Origin: Dietzia lutea
GTDB lineage: Bacteria; Actinomycetota; Actinomycetes; Mycobacteriales; Mycobacteriaceae
Assembly: GCF_003096075.1 (NCBI RefSeq)
Contig: NZ_CP015449.1
Coordinates: 558,001 to 622,000, forward strand
Length of the DNA stretch: 64,000 nucleotides
Direction: 5' to 3'
The notes under the pieces were generated by a model, which did no database searches, was not told where the DNA came from, and saw only the letters and a list, made by a program, of their open reading frames with translations. Both the position numbers and the translations under genes were made by a program. Below, piece by piece: positions 1 through 8,999 of the stretch. Each line of letters opens with the position of its first letter. Within the stretch, counting starts at the first letter, position 1.

Positions 1-837
1 CGCGCGGTCTAGCTTTTCGGTATCGCGTTCCGGGTCGTATAACTCGAAGTCAGCCATGTTCCAATACGAGTCAAAGACTGTCCGGAACTTTGCGATCTGA
101 GCCGCATGCACGACCGACGACAGGCGGACGTTCCACTCGAGCCCATCTACAAGGGCCGATCGAGACAGATTCGAACTCCCGACGTAGGCGGTGTCGAAGC
201 CTGAATGTCTGCGAAACAGCCATGCCTTCGCATGTAGGCGAGTCGAGGCTTTCTCAAACCGCACCTTGACCTGGGCGCCGTAGTCCTTAACAAGAACATC
301 GAGCGCCCGGCGATCTGTTGCGCCCATGTAAGTGGTCGTGAGAACGCGCGGAGTTATCCCGCGCTCGGTGAGCAGTTCAAACTGCGGCGCGAGGACCGTC
401 ACGCCCGTGAACTTTACGAAAGCGCACAAGAGGTCGACTTCGTCAGCCGACTCCATCTCGAGTGCGAGTTCGTTGCCGAGGCCGGGCTCATCCCGGGCGT
501 TGGTAAGAAGCGCACCTTCCGATAGTGGGGTCGAAGGGCGGCGCGGTTCGGTTCGCCCAGCGGGATAGATGGACTGAAGGACTGACCCACCTGCGAGGTC
601 GTCGCCATCGGAGTCGAGAACATCGAGAAACCGCTCAACCACCTCGAGCCGCTTCTCTTGGTTTACTGACTCTAGGTGTCTACGAACTGCGTCGCCGATG
701 TGTCGCCCCAGGATCTCGGGGGCGAGAGTCGGATCCAGATCGACGATCCGTCGTGACCCCGATGTCGCGTCGAGACGCTTCTGAAGGCGCGGGGTGATGA
801 CCGACTCGTAGAGCCCTTCGGGCAGTGGTGCACTCAC
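1..837 (-). CDS. PLD-domain DEAD/DEAH helicase, N-terminal part (cut by window edge)
   Basis: The first 279 codons of a larger gene run off the left edge. I chose the GTG at 837 because it overlaps the TGA of the upstream NUDIX gene (GTGA), indicating coupled translation. The N-terminus reads MSAPLPEGLYESVITPRL. Around residues 120-230 is a phospholipase-D-like nuclease fold with LHAKAWLF (H-x-K of the HKD motif) followed by YVGSSNLSRSA. This signature is known from large helicases with a PLD domain ahead of the helicase motor, often with DUF3427 at the end. The helicase motor itself would lie outside the window and is inferred. Base composition is clearly lower in GC than the rest of the window (about 55% in the first 60 bases), suggesting transfer. 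A role in DNA repair or phage defence is possible but unproven. Confidence 0.8.
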   Translation of the reverse strand, partial: MSAPLPEGLYESVITPRLQKRLDATSGSRRIVDLDPTLAPEILGRHIGDAVRRHLESVNQEKRLEVVERFLDVLDSDGDDLAGGSVLQSIYPAGRTEPRRPSTPLSEGALLTNARDEPGLGNELALEMESADEVDLLCAFVKFTGVTVLAPQFELLTERGITPRVLTTTYMGATDRRALDVLVKDYGAQVKVRFEKASTRLHAKAWLFRRHSGFDTAYVGSSNLSRSALVDGLEWNVRLSSVVHAAQIAKFRTVFDSYWNMADFELYDPERDTEKLDRA

Positions 838-1274
838 AATTGCTCCGAGACGGAATTGAGGCTCGGAGCGGAAAGGACCGCTACCGCAGGGAGGTCAGGA
901 GCCGCCCAGTCCAGAGACGCCAAAGAGTCGAGGGGCAGCCAGCGCAACTCATCGTGGTCGGTGCTCGTGGTGGGGATATCCAGAGACGAGACGAGGTAGC
1001 ACGCCAGATCAATCTCGGCATCGCCGACGGAGGTGACAGATCTGTCGACGAGATCACCCACCGAGACGGATACGCCGAGTTCTTCCCGAATCTCGCGAAC
1101 TAAGGCGAGCTCGGGAGTCTCGCCGTCGTCGATTTTTCCGCCCGGAAACTCCCACTTCCCAGCTGCAGGCTTGCCCGGTGCTCGCTTGCACGCGAGCACC
1201 TCGCCTCCCCGTACGAACACTGCCGCTACTACTTCAATACGCGGCAATGGGGCTCCCTTGTCAGCAGACTTCAC
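834..1274 (-). CDS. NUDIX hydrolase (MutT/8-oxo-dGTPase-like)
   Basis: A 146-residue single-domain NUDIX hydrolase that would cleave a nucleoside diphosphate-X bond, most likely in oxidised or non-canonical (d)NTPs. The full NUDIX box G-x5-E-x7-REU-x-EE-x-GU is present: GKIDDGE, then REIREELGV around residues 45-67. It is the first gene of a two-gene unit. Its TGA overlaps the GTG of the PLD-helicase gene by the tetranucleotide GTGA, so the two are probably translated together. A NUDIX protein fixed in front of a PLD-type helicase suggests that it supplies or removes a nucleotide linked to the helicase function; that is inference. Length and motif fit MutT-like pyrophosphohydrolases. Substrate is not predictable from sequence alone. 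Confidence 0.88.
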   Translation of the reverse strand: MKSADKGAPLPRIEVVAAVFVRGGEVLACKRAPGKPAAGKWEFPGGKIDDGETPELALVREIREELGVSVSVGDLVDRSVTSVGDAEIDLACYLVSSLDIPTTSTDHDELRWLPLDSLASLDWAAPDLPAVAVLSAPSLNSVSEQL

Positions 1275-1308
1275 ATTCGGAAGTAGAGCTTATCCACTGC
1301 CCCTGGCG

Positions 1309-2274
1309 CTACTTAGCCATATCTCCCCAGTCGGTGAACCCCGACGGGTCGTGGCGGCCCAGAGTCGCGTGCTCGAACAGGCCCCAGCCCACGTCGTCGT
1401 TGCAGGTCGCCCGGGCCACGTGGTCGACGGTGTTGAACGGCAGCATCGCCACCACGTCGGGAGAGGTCATGTCGTAGGCGACCGACTCGCTCCAGTCGCG
1501 GCCCATCCAGCGGCCGTGCGACCACCCCGGGTCGCCCACGTACCCGGAGCCCATGCTCAGCGGGACGCCGCCGAGGGTCTCGACCTCCAGCAGCAGCGGC
1601 TCGCCGCAGGGCGTGGTCAGGTGCAGACGAGCGCAGTCGGGGTGACGGGTGCCGCTGCGGTAGTCGACCTCCAGCCGCGGCCAGCCCAGCTGCTCGATCC
1701 GCCCGTCGGCGAACACGCGGCTCGCGTGGTTGAGCGTGCGGTGCCCGTCGGGGCTTTCCTGAAGGATCACGACCATCGCGTAGTCGTCGAAGCGCAGCGG
1801 AACGTAGGTCCACCAGAAGCCCTCGCGCGGCTCGGCCGCCCACCGGCCGGCGGGATCCGACTCGCCGCTCGGCCGGATGCCCCACGAGCGGTCCCGCGTT
1901 CCCAGCCACACGTCGGGGTCCACGGCGAAGTCGCGTCCGTCGACCGAGAGCGTGCCCGACCAGCTGCCCACCTGCGCGAACCGGCTCGCGTCGAGCATCG
2001 CGCGGGTGCCCTCGAGCAGCACGTGCCGGTCCTCGAGCACCGCGTCGAACGAGCCCTCCCACGTCATGTCCACCGACAGGTTCGGGTGCTCGCACACCAG
2101 CCGCAGGGTGCGCAGCGGCTCGATCACCTCGATCCGGAACCCACCCACTGTGGGCGCGAGCGACCGGGCGTCGAGGGCGTCGGAGAACCGCACCGACCGC
2201 TGGGTGTCGCCGTGGCGCACGGTGACGAACGCGTCCACGACCCCGAGATTGGGGTACGCACCGAACCCCGTCAC
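1309..2274 (-). pseudogene. DUF7065/AttH-like protein, N-terminally truncated by a deletion
   Basis: The frame carries a clear protein with AYPNLGVVDAFVTVRHGD near its start and GTRDRSWGIRP in the middle, which I recognise from DUF7064/DUF7065-type proteins found beside phosphotransferases in lipid or terpene degradation clusters of actinobacteria. Those proteins have an N-terminal part of some 60 residues before the NLGVVDA segment, which is missing here. The similarity continues upstream as DRTGDVFLVTGFG up to about position 2298 and then stops inside the phosphotransferase reading frame. The first usable start is a GTG at 2274 that overlaps the upstream stop (GTGA), so a 321-residue remnant could still be made. 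Whether it functions is unknown. Confidence 0.55.
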
Positions 2275-3233
2275 GAGGAACACGTCGCCGGTGCGGTCGT
2301 GTCCGGGATCCCGGGGAAGCCGAAGGACACCGCGAGGTCCTGGAACAGGTCGTGGAAGTACAGGAACCAGCCCAGGTCGACCTCGGCCGGCGCGATGGCC
2401 GCCATCTCCCAGTCCAGGACGGCGGTCGGGGTGGTGCCCTCGTAGAGGATGTTGCCGATGCGGGCGTCGCCCCAGCTCAGCACGTCGGGGCCGGTTTCGG
2501 CGGGCCAGTGCTCCTCGATCCAGTCGAAGGCGCGCTCGATGAGCGGGATCCGCAGCCCGTCCTCGCGGGTCGTCCACTCGTAGTAGGCGCGCTGCTCGTC
2601 AACGTGTGCTCGCAGCGCGCTCAGCCCGGGGGCCGGGGCCAGCGTCGGCAGGAGATCCGCCGGCGCGGGGATGCGGTGGATCTCCGCGAGCACGGCCACG
2701 GACTCGCGCTGGAGCTCGGCCCGCTGCTCGGGGGCCATCTCGAGCAGCCAGCCGTCGAAGACGTACGGGGGATTGTCGACCGGTGCCCGACCGGTGGCGC
2801 GGTCCATCACGAGAAACGCCGTGCCCAGGACGGCCGGATCCTGCTCGAGCCAGCGCACTCGCGGCACCGGCAGGCCGGTCGCCTCGCCGACCACCCGCAT
2901 CACGTCGAACTGCCGCTGCAGGTCGTAGGCGAGGAACACCGGGAACGCGTCTTCCAGCGGGCACATCCGCGCGACCAGGTGCGCAGACCGCCGTTCGGAC
3001 GGGCCCGCCCGTACGCCGGCCTCGGCCGGGGTCCACGTGGCGTCGAAGAGCACCGAGATGTTGGACATCCCCGAGCTCTCCGGCCGGCTCACCGCCGTGA
3101 CCTCGACCCCCGCGGCGTCGACCTCATCGCGCTCGGCTAACCAGGCCGTGAGGCGCTCGCGGAACTCGCCCAGATCTGCCTCTCCCGAGGTGACCCGCTG
3201 GTGAAGCGGCTCATCGGAGCGAATGTGCGTCAT
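2271..3233 (-). CDS. APH-family phosphotransferase, C-terminally truncated
   Basis: A kinase-fold phosphotransferase of the aminoglycoside/choline kinase superfamily (the COG3173 type with unknown small-molecule substrates, common in actinobacterial catabolic clusters). Visible motifs are SWGDARIGNILY (Brenner-type catalytic loop, WGD replacing HGD as is usual in this subgroup) and VLDWEMAAI (metal-binding DxE). The start ATG at 3233 has GAAGGG upstream. The family normally continues about 60-80 residues beyond the DLGWFLYFHDLF segment. Here the frame ends shortly after GFPGIPD and runs straight into a truncated neighbour, so the C-terminal helices are missing. The conserved core is intact, but folding and activity are doubtful. 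Confidence 0.7.
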   Translation of the reverse strand: MTHIRSDEPLHQRVTSGEADLGEFRERLTAWLAERDEVDAAGVEVTAVSRPESSGMSNISVLFDATWTPAEAGVRAGPSERRSAHLVARMCPLEDAFPVFLAYDLQRQFDVMRVVGEATGLPVPRVRWLEQDPAVLGTAFLVMDRATGRAPVDNPPYVFDGWLLEMAPEQRAELQRESVAVLAEIHRIPAPADLLPTLAPAPGLSALRAHVDEQRAYYEWTTREDGLRIPLIERAFDWIEEHWPAETGPDVLSWGDARIGNILYEGTTPTAVLDWEMAAIAPAEVDLGWFLYFHDLFQDLAVSFGFPGIPDTTAPATCSS

Positions 3234-3492
3234 GGCGCTCGGACCCTTCGTGCGGACCTGATACGCGGGCGGGACCCCGCGACGAGCCCAGTGTGACCTA
3301 CAGCACATGAGTGGAGGTCTGAAACGCCGACGCCCGCAGGCGGCCACCGGATGTGGGGACCGGCATCTCGTCGTCGTCGGCACCTACCCCTCCCGGATCC
3401 GTGACCCGTCACCGACCTCGCCGCGTCGGTAGCCTCGACACACGAGCCGCGGATGTTCGCGGCGGTAACGGTGAGCTACGAAAAGGTGTGTT

Positions 3493-4473
3493 GTGTCGGT
3501 CCCCTTGAGCATTCTCGACCTGGTCTCCATCTCCGAGGGGGCCACCGCGCGTGACGGCATCGCCGCGTCGATGGAGTCGGCCCGCCTCGCCGACCGGCTG
3601 GGTTACTCGCGGCTGTGGTTCGCCGAGCACCACAACACCCCCAACCTCGCCTCCAGCGCCACCTCGCTGCTCATCTCCCAGGCGGCGTCGGTGACCGAGC
3701 GGATTCGCGTGGGCTCCGGCGGCGTGATGCTCCCCAACCACGCGCCGCTCATGGTGGCCGAGCAGTACGGCACCCTCGCGAACATCCACGGCGACCGGAT
3801 CGACCTGGGCCTGGGCCGCGCGCCCGGCACCGACGGCACGACCGCGCAGGCCCTGAGCCGCTCGTCGGCCGAGCCGCAGGCGTTCGCCCGGCACATCTAC
3901 GACCTACAGGGCTGGTTCGGCGAGTCCGGCACCGCCCACAGCGTCCCGATCTTCTCCGCGGTCTCGCAGGGGATGGAGGTGCCGATCTGGGTGCTCGGCT
4001 CCACCGTCAACGGCGCCTCGATCGCCGGCCAGCTGGGCCTGCCGTTCTCGCTGGCCTCGCACTTCGCGCCCGACCAGATCGACGACGCGATCCGGGTGTA
4101 CCGCGAGACCTTCAGCACCGAGGCGCCCACCGCGCGCATCGAGAAGCCGCAGGTGATGGCGGGCATCAACGTGGTCGTCGCCGACACCGACGAGGAAGCC
4201 CAGCGCGAGTTCACCACGCTGCAGCAGATGTTCCTCGACCTCCGCGCCGGGCGCAGCCGCAAGATCCAGCCGCCCGTCGACCCCGCCCAGTTCGCCGGCG
4301 CGACCAACCCGATGCTCGACATCAGCGCGGTCGGCTCGCCCGACACGGTCAAGGCGCAGCTGCAGGAGTTCGTCGAGCGCACCCGCGCCGACGAGCTCAT
4401 CACCGTGACCTACGCCTACGACCCGGCGGTGCGAAACCGGTCGATCGAGCTGCTCGCCGATCTCTGGTTCTAG
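3493..4473 (+). CDS. LLM-class flavin-dependent monooxygenase
   Basis: A 326-residue luciferase-like monooxygenase (TIM barrel using reduced FMN or F420). The N-terminus SILDLVSISEGATARDGI, WFAEHHNTPNLASSATS, VGSGGVMLPNHAPL and LGLGRAPGTDG are characteristic of the MsnO8/YhbW-type LLM subgroup. The start is GTG with AAAAGG seven bases upstream. It stands alone downstream of a divergent phosphotransferase with about 250 bp between, and about 90 bp separate it from the next gene. The substrate is unknown. In this family the enzymes act on alkanes, aldehydes, sulfonates or other small organics. Confidence 0.88.
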   Translation: MSVPLSILDLVSISEGATARDGIAASMESARLADRLGYSRLWFAEHHNTPNLASSATSLLISQAASVTERIRVGSGGVMLPNHAPLMVAEQYGTLANIHGDRIDLGLGRAPGTDGTTAQALSRSSAEPQAFARHIYDLQGWFGESGTAHSVPIFSAVSQGMEVPIWVLGSTVNGASIAGQLGLPFSLASHFAPDQIDDAIRVYRETFSTEAPTARIEKPQVMAGINVVVADTDEEAQREFTTLQQMFLDLRAGRSRKIQPPVDPAQFAGATNPMLDISAVGSPDTVKAQLQEFVERTRADELITVTYAYDPAVRNRSIELLADLWF

Positions 4474-4566
4474 ACACGCGTCGGCGGCGCTCGCAGGTCC
4501 TGTCGCTCACTCGGGCGCCCGGGACGCGACGTTGGTGGCACTCGCCTCGACGCTGTAGAACGGGGT

Positions 4567-6045
4567 ATGGCCATCGACGCGTTCGAACCGCACCCCCTCG
4601 TCCGGCTGCTCGGTAAGCCCACGGACGACTTCACCGCAGGCGACCTCGTCCGGGCAGTCGAGGAACTGGGGCTGAGCCAGGTCAACCTGCGCTACGTCGG
4701 CGGCGACGGGCGCCTCAAGACCGTCGCGTTCCCCATCAACTCCCGCGAGCACCTCGCCGAGGTGCTCACCCGCGGCGAGCGCGTGGACGGCTCGAGCGTC
4801 TTCCCCGGTACCGACACCGACGCCAGCGACGTCTACATCGTGCCCCGGCACCGCACCGCGTTCCTCAACCCCTTCGGCGAACGATGCTCGCTCGACGTGC
4901 TCTGCGCGTTCTACGCGCCCGACGGGACGCCGCTGCCCTACGCGCGTGAGCAGGTGGTGCGCCGTGCCGCCGAGGCGCTGACGCGGGAGACCGGTATGAC
5001 GCTCGAGGCGTTCGGCGAGCTCGAGTACTACCTCGTCGACGCGCCCGAGACGATCTACCCGGTCGAGGAGGAGCGCGGCTACCAGGAGTCGGCGCCCTTC
5101 TCCAAGCACGAGCGGATCCGCGAGCAGGTGCTGGGCCACCTCGCCGCCAAGGGGATACCGCTGAAGTACGCGCACGGTGAGGTCGGCAACATCCTCACCG
5201 GCGACCGGCAGATGGTCCAGCACGAGATCGAGCTGCAGCCCGTGCCGCTGGAGCAGGCGGCCGACAATCTCGTCCTGACCAAGTGGGTCGTCCGCGAGGT
5301 CGCCTACGCCCACGGCCTCGAAGCCACCTTCGCCCCGCTGGTCAGCAGCGAGGGCGCCGGCAACGGACTGCACATCCACAGTCGGCTCGTGCGCGACGGC
5401 GCCAACGCCATCGCCGGTGAGGACGGGATCAACGACACCGGGCGACGCCTGATCGCCGGTTACCTCTCGGCGGCCAGGGCCCTGTCCGCGGTCGGCAACA
5501 CCGTGCCGACGTCCTACCTGCGGTTCGCCGAGGGCGACGAGTCTCCCGAGGACATCTGCTGGGGCGAGCAGGACCGCACCGGCCTGGTCCGAGTCCCGCT
5601 GGCCTGGGGCGGCGACGTGCTCGCCGGCATGGTCGCCCACGCCAACCCCGGCACCAGCGAGCCGATCCCCGAACCCGCGGTGCACCCGCAGACCGTCGAG
5701 TTCCGACTCGCGGACGGCTCCGCCGACGTGCACCTGCTCCTGGCCGGCATGGCCGCCGCAGCGAGGCGCGGGCTGAGCGATGACGGCAGTCTGGAGCTGG
5801 CCGAGCGGCTCAGGGCCGACGCCCACGACGATTTCGAGCAACTTCCGACCTCGTGCGCGGAGTCGGCCGACGCGCTTGAGAACGAGCGCGAGCTCTTCGA
5901 GGCCGACGGCGTGTTCCCGGCCGCGCTCATCGACGCCGTGCTCGACGGCCTCCGCGGCACCGACGATCCCGCGTCGGACGGGGAGCCCGGCAGCGACGAG
6001 GCCATTCATGAGGAGCTCATCCGCCGTCACTGGCACGTCGGCTGA
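4567..6045 (+). CDS. Glutamine synthetase family protein
   Basis: A 492-residue glutamine synthetase-fold enzyme. An N-terminal beta-grasp region (VNLRYVGGDGRLKTVAFPI) is followed by the catalytic domain with EFELE-like EAFGELEYYLVD, HEIELQP (metal-binding Glu) and GNGLHIHS (the ATP/metal HxH loop). The segment GDESPEDICWGEQDRTGLVRVP replaces the usual Arg-rich glutamate-binding stretch. Together with its length and isolation from nitrogen genes, this suggests a GS-like gamma-glutamyl ligase or a divergent GlnA rather than the housekeeping enzyme, which I infer lies elsewhere. Transcription is likely independent; about 200 bp separate it from the next gene. Confidence 0.82.
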   Translation: MAIDAFEPHPLVRLLGKPTDDFTAGDLVRAVEELGLSQVNLRYVGGDGRLKTVAFPINSREHLAEVLTRGERVDGSSVFPGTDTDASDVYIVPRHRTAFLNPFGERCSLDVLCAFYAPDGTPLPYAREQVVRRAAEALTRETGMTLEAFGELEYYLVDAPETIYPVEEERGYQESAPFSKHERIREQVLGHLAAKGIPLKYAHGEVGNILTGDRQMVQHEIELQPVPLEQAADNLVLTKWVVREVAYAHGLEATFAPLVSSEGAGNGLHIHSRLVRDGANAIAGEDGINDTGRRLIAGYLSAARALSAVGNTVPTSYLRFAEGDESPEDICWGEQDRTGLVRVPLAWGGDVLAGMVAHANPGTSEPIPEPAVHPQTVEFRLADGSADVHLLLAGMAAAARRGLSDDGSLELAERLRADAHDDFEQLPTSCAESADALENERELFEADGVFPAALIDAVLDGLRGTDDPASDGEPGSDEAIHEELIRRHWHVG

Positions 6046-6243
6046 CGCGGGCCGCCGGAGGGGCCGCCGGAGCGGCCGGGACGACGACGACGAGGGCGTT
6101 CCGCCGCTCGAGGAGTGCCGGTTCCCGCTCATCGGAACCGGCCCGGCTCCGACCTTCCCGTCCGATCTAGGGTCGGCGTCCACGGGCTTCGGCCCGCCGG
6201 ACGTGCGCCCTGCTCACGGGCGCCGGGAGTGAGGAGACAGGCG

Positions 6244-7797
6244 ATGGCGCAGACCGCAGCAGGCTTCGACGAGGTCGTAGACGTCCTGGTCGTCGGGTCC
6301 GGGGGCGGTGGCCTGTGCGGCACCTACACCGCCGCCCGCGAGGGCCTGACCGTCATGATGATCGAGGCCAGCGACCGCTTCGGCGGCACCACGGCCTACT
6401 CCGCCGGCGGTGGGGTGTGGTATCCGGTCAACCCCGTCTACCAGCGCGAGGGGATCGACGACACGATCGAGGACGCGCTCGAGTACTACCGCTCGGTCGT
6501 CGGCGACCGCACCCCGGCCGAGCTCCAGGAGACCTACGTCCGCGGCGGCGCCCCGCTCATCGAGTACCTCGAGCAGGACCCGCACCTGTCGTTCATGGCC
6601 TACCCGTGGATCGACTACTTCGGCAGCGCCCCCAAGGCCCGCCTGGACGGCAAGCGGCACATCATCCCCACCCCGATGCCGGTCGCCGAGGCGCCGCACC
6701 TGCGCGAGGTGATCCGCGGGCCGCTCGACACCGACCGCCTGGGGGCCGCCCATCCCGACGACCTGTTCATCGGCGGCCGGGCCATGGTCGCGCGGTTCCT
6801 CACGGCGATCGAGGCGTACTCCAACGCCACCGTGCACCTCAACACGACGCTGCGCGAGCTCCTCACCGACGACTCCGGCCGCGTCGTGGGCGCTGTGGTC
6901 GAGCGCGACGGCGCCCGACTGCACATCCGCTCCGACCGCGGCGTCCTGCTCGCCGCCGGCGGCTTCGAGGCCAACCAGGACCTGCGCACCGAGTACGGCG
7001 TGCCCGGCGACGCCAACGACACCATGGGGCCGCCCACCAACGACGGGTCCGCGCTGCAGGCCGCGCTGGCGGTGGGCGCCGACACCGACCTGCTGGACCA
7101 GGCGTGGTGGTCGCCCGGCCTCACCCACCCCGACGGCCGCTCCGCGTTCGCGCTCGGGATCGTCGGCGGCATCTTCGTCAACCAGGACGGGGAGCGCTTC
7201 GCCAACGAGTCCGCGCCCTACGACTCGCTCGCGCGCACCATGCTCGACCAGGTGGCGGCGCGCCGGCTGACCGCCCCGTACTGGCTGGTCTACGACAACA
7301 CCGGCGACGGTAGGCCCCCCGTCCTGGCGCCCAATGTCTCGATGGTGGAGACGGAGAAGTACCAGGAGGCCGGGCTCTGGCGCAGCGGGGAGACCCTCGA
7401 GGACCTGGCCCGCGAGATCGGCGTGCCCGAGGGGTCCCTCGTCGCCTCGGTCTGCCGCTTCAACGAGTTCGTCGCGGCGGGTCGGGACGAGGACTTCGGG
7501 CGCGGCGACGAGGCCTACGACCGCCTGTTCAGCGAGGGCGCCGCGCCGTTCGCGCCCATCGAGAAGGGGCCGTTCCACGCGGCGGCCTTCGGGTTCTCCG
7601 ACCTCGGGACCAAGGGCGGCCTCCGGACCGACGTGCACGCCCGCGTCCTGGGCACCTCCGGCGAGGCCATCCCCGGCCTGTACGCGGCGGGCAACACGAT
7701 GGCCGCGCCGAGCGGCGAGGTGTACCCCGGCGGTGGCAACCCGATCGGGACGTCGGTGCTGTTCAGTCACCTCGCCGCGCGGCACATGGCGGGCTGA
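6244..7797 (+). CDS. 3-ketosteroid delta1-dehydrogenase-like FAD flavoprotein
   Basis: A 517-residue FAD-dependent dehydrogenase of the KstD/fumarate-reductase flavoprotein family. The dinucleotide fold lies at the N-terminus ([13 protein letters not shown], then [15 protein letters not shown]). The C-terminal [15 protein letters not shown] supplies the conserved Tyr and Gly used in KstD catalysis. These enzymes introduce a 1,2 double bond into 3-keto steroids; related members act on other cyclic ketones, so the substrate is uncertain. I chose ATG 6244 because GAGGAGA lies just upstream; the longer upstream reading is Arg/Pro-rich and looks non-coding. No other sterol genes are in view. Confidence 0.8.
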   Translation: MAQTAAGFDEVVDVLVVGSGGGGLCGTYTAAREGLTVMMIEASDRFGGTTAYSAGGGVWYPVNPVYQREGIDDTIEDALEYYRSVVGDRTPAELQETYVRGGAPLIEYLEQDPHLSFMAYPWIDYFGSAPKARLDGKRHIIPTPMPVAEAPHLREVIRGPLDTDRLGAAHPDDLFIGGRAMVARFLTAIEAYSNATVHLNTTLRELLTDDSGRVVGAVVERDGARLHIRSDRGVLLAAGGFEANQDLRTEYGVPGDANDTMGPPTNDGSALQAALAVGADTDLLDQAWWSPGLTHPDGRSAFALGIVGGIFVNQDGERFANESAPYDSLARTMLDQVAARRLTAPYWLVYDNTGDGRPPVLAPNVSMVETEKYQEAGLWRSGETLEDLAREIGVPEGSLVASVCRFNEFVAAGRDEDFGRGDEAYDRLFSEGAAPFAPIEKGPFHAAAFGFSDLGTKGGLRTDVHARVLGTSGEAIPGLYAAGNTMAAPSGEVYPGGGNPIGTSVLFSHLAARHMAG

Positions 7798-8999
7798 GGA
7801 TCGGCGGGCGGTCCGCTCGCGCCCGCGCGACGGCGGGTCCGCCAGGGAACCCCGGCGGCGGTGGGGCCGTTGAGCCACCTGAGGACGACATCAGGAGGCA
7901 CGGGTTGGGCGAGAGACGTGAGCACCGGGTCGCGGTCGACGCCGCCACCAGCGGGGCGGTGATCGGCGTCTGGTACTCCCTGCCCGACGTCGTCACGTCG
8001 CGGCGGGCGCGGGGGTGGATCAAGGCGGGGTTGCTGCTCGCCAACGGGGCGGTGGCCGGGTGGGCGACGAGGGGCGACGACGACGACAACGACGACAACG
8101 ACGACGACAACAACAACGACGGCGACCTGGGCGCCCACCACGTAGACGCATCGGCGGACCGCGGGAACGCTCCGGAGTCCGAGGTGGACCTCAGCGGGCT
8201 GGCGGAACTCGCGGTGGTCGCGCCCGTCATCGATGCCGAGGCGCTGGGACTGAGCAGTGCGCGGCCGGGTCGCCTCTCCGTGGTCCGGGCGGCCGTCGTC
8301 GCGCTGGCGGTACTGGGCACCCTTGGGTCGGTCGCGGCCGAGCGGGCGATCCACCAGTGGGGCGAGCGGCGCGCGGCCCGCGGTGTGCGTGGCGCGCATA
8401 CCCGGATCGGGGTGGCCGCCGGGATCGCGACGGCTGCAACCATCTGGGCTCTGGAGCGGGAGCCCCGGCCGGGGAGACGGTAGCCCGCTATCGAGGTGTG
8501 ACGCCGTGCCGGGGGGCCCGTCGCTCCTAGCCGAGGAGCTCGCCGAGTAGCGCGCGGACCCGGCGAGCTCCTCGGCTAGGAGCTCGCCGAGTAGCGCGCG
8601 GACCCGGCGGTCGATGTCGTCGCGGACCAGACGCATCCGCTCCAGCCCCTCGATGCCCCGGTGCGAAGGCTCATCGGTCCGCCACACGTCGAGGGAGCCG
8701 ACCTCGTCGTCGTCGTCCATCTCCCCGGCGGCCTCCTCGCCGAGCACCACCACCCGGTCCACCCGGCGCGCCAGGTCGGGGTCCAGGGCGGTGGGCGTCT
8801 CGCCGGTCATGTCCGCGCCGAGCTCGGCCACCGCCTCGGCGGACAGCGCGTTGACGGCCGAGCCGGGGCGGGTGCCCGCCGAGTGGACCTCGACCGCGTC
8901 GCCCGCGCGCAGCCGCATGAGCGCCGCCGCCATCTGCGACTTGCCGCCGTTCTTCACGCAGACGAACAGGACGCTGGGCGCGGGGGAGTCGCGGCTCAT
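7767..8999 (-). CDS. arsC: Arsenate reductase-like low-molecular-weight phosphatase with lost stop codon
   Basis: The first about 140 residues are a low-molecular-weight phosphatase-fold arsenate reductase. [13 protein letters not shown] is the P-loop (Cys14, with Lys20 in place of the usual Arg, as in an actinobacterial mycothiol-linked subgroup), followed by HSAGTRPG and later [11 protein letters not shown]. It would reduce arsenate for export by the upstream pump, whose stop overlaps this ATG (ATGA). The conserved part ends [10 protein letters not shown] near 8580. A single copy of the local duplication would read GELLG then TAG. With the extra 44 bases the stop is out of frame, and the frame stays open for about 270 more codons to 7767, antisense to the neighbouring gene and including a long valine run. 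Functional protein may therefore be reduced or extended. Confidence 0.72.
   Translation of the reverse strand: MSRDSPAPSVLFVCVKNGGKSQMAAALMRLRAGDAVEVHSAGTRPGSAVNALSAEAVAELGADMTGETPTALDPDLARRVDRVVVLGEEAAGEMDDDDEVGSLDVWRTDEPSHRGIEGLERMRLVRDDIDRRVRALLGELLAEELAGSARYSASSSARSDGPPGTASHLDSGLPSPRPGLPLQSPDGCSRRDPGGHPDPGMRATHTAGRAPLAPLVDRPLGRDRPKGAQYRQRDDGRPDHGEATRPRTAQSQRLGIDDGRDHREFRQPAEVHLGLRSVPAVRRCVYVVGAQVAVVVVVVVVVVVVVVVAPRRPPGHRPVGEQQPRLDPPPRPPRRDDVGQGVPDADHRPAGGGVDRDPVLTSLAQPVPPDVVLRWLNGPTAAGVPWRTRRRAGASGPPADPQPAMCRAAR
7905..8483 (+). CDS. Unknown membrane-associated protein with Asp/Asn tract
   Basis: A 192-residue protein of no family I recognise. TTG start at 7905 is supported by a perfect AGGAGG six bases upstream. 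A hydrophobic stretch ([14 protein letters not shown], residues about 40-55) is followed by an acidic tract made almost only of Asp and Asn (about residues 57-72), encoded by alternating GAC and AAC triplets. Two further hydrophobic segments follow near the C-terminus ([20 protein letters not shown] and [16 protein letters not shown]). It is probably an integral membrane protein with an acidic loop. Its 3' end faces the arsenate reductase gene, and that reading frame now runs antisense through the whole gene. Confidence 0.65.
   Translation: MGERREHRVAVDAATSGAVIGVWYSLPDVVTSRRARGWIKAGLLLANGAVAGWATRGDDDDNDDNDDDNNNDGDLGAHHVDASADRGNAPESEVDLSGLAELAVVAPVIDAEALGLSSARPGRLSVVRAAVVALAVLGTLGSVAAERAIHQWGERRAARGVRGAHTRIGVAAGIATAATIWALEREPRPGRR
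8523..8609. repeat. 23-bp perfect inverted repeat overlapping a 32-bp direct duplication
   Basis: Arms at 8523-8545 and 8561-8583 are exact reverse complements with a 15-base loop. Overlapping this, 8534-8565 is repeated exactly at 8578-8609, an offset of 44 bases. The structure sits at the convergent junction between the 7905-8483 gene and arsC. The 44-base shift is not a multiple of three and changes the reading frame at the arsC 3' end. The hairpin could act as a bidirectional terminator. Confidence 0.92.

Noticed and set aside
7767-8523. Extension of ArsC, including a long valine run, as a genuine new domain
   Set aside because: It is antisense to a gene with a good ribosome site and arises directly from a 44-base duplication; no family is recognisable. 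I keep it only as the formal reading frame.
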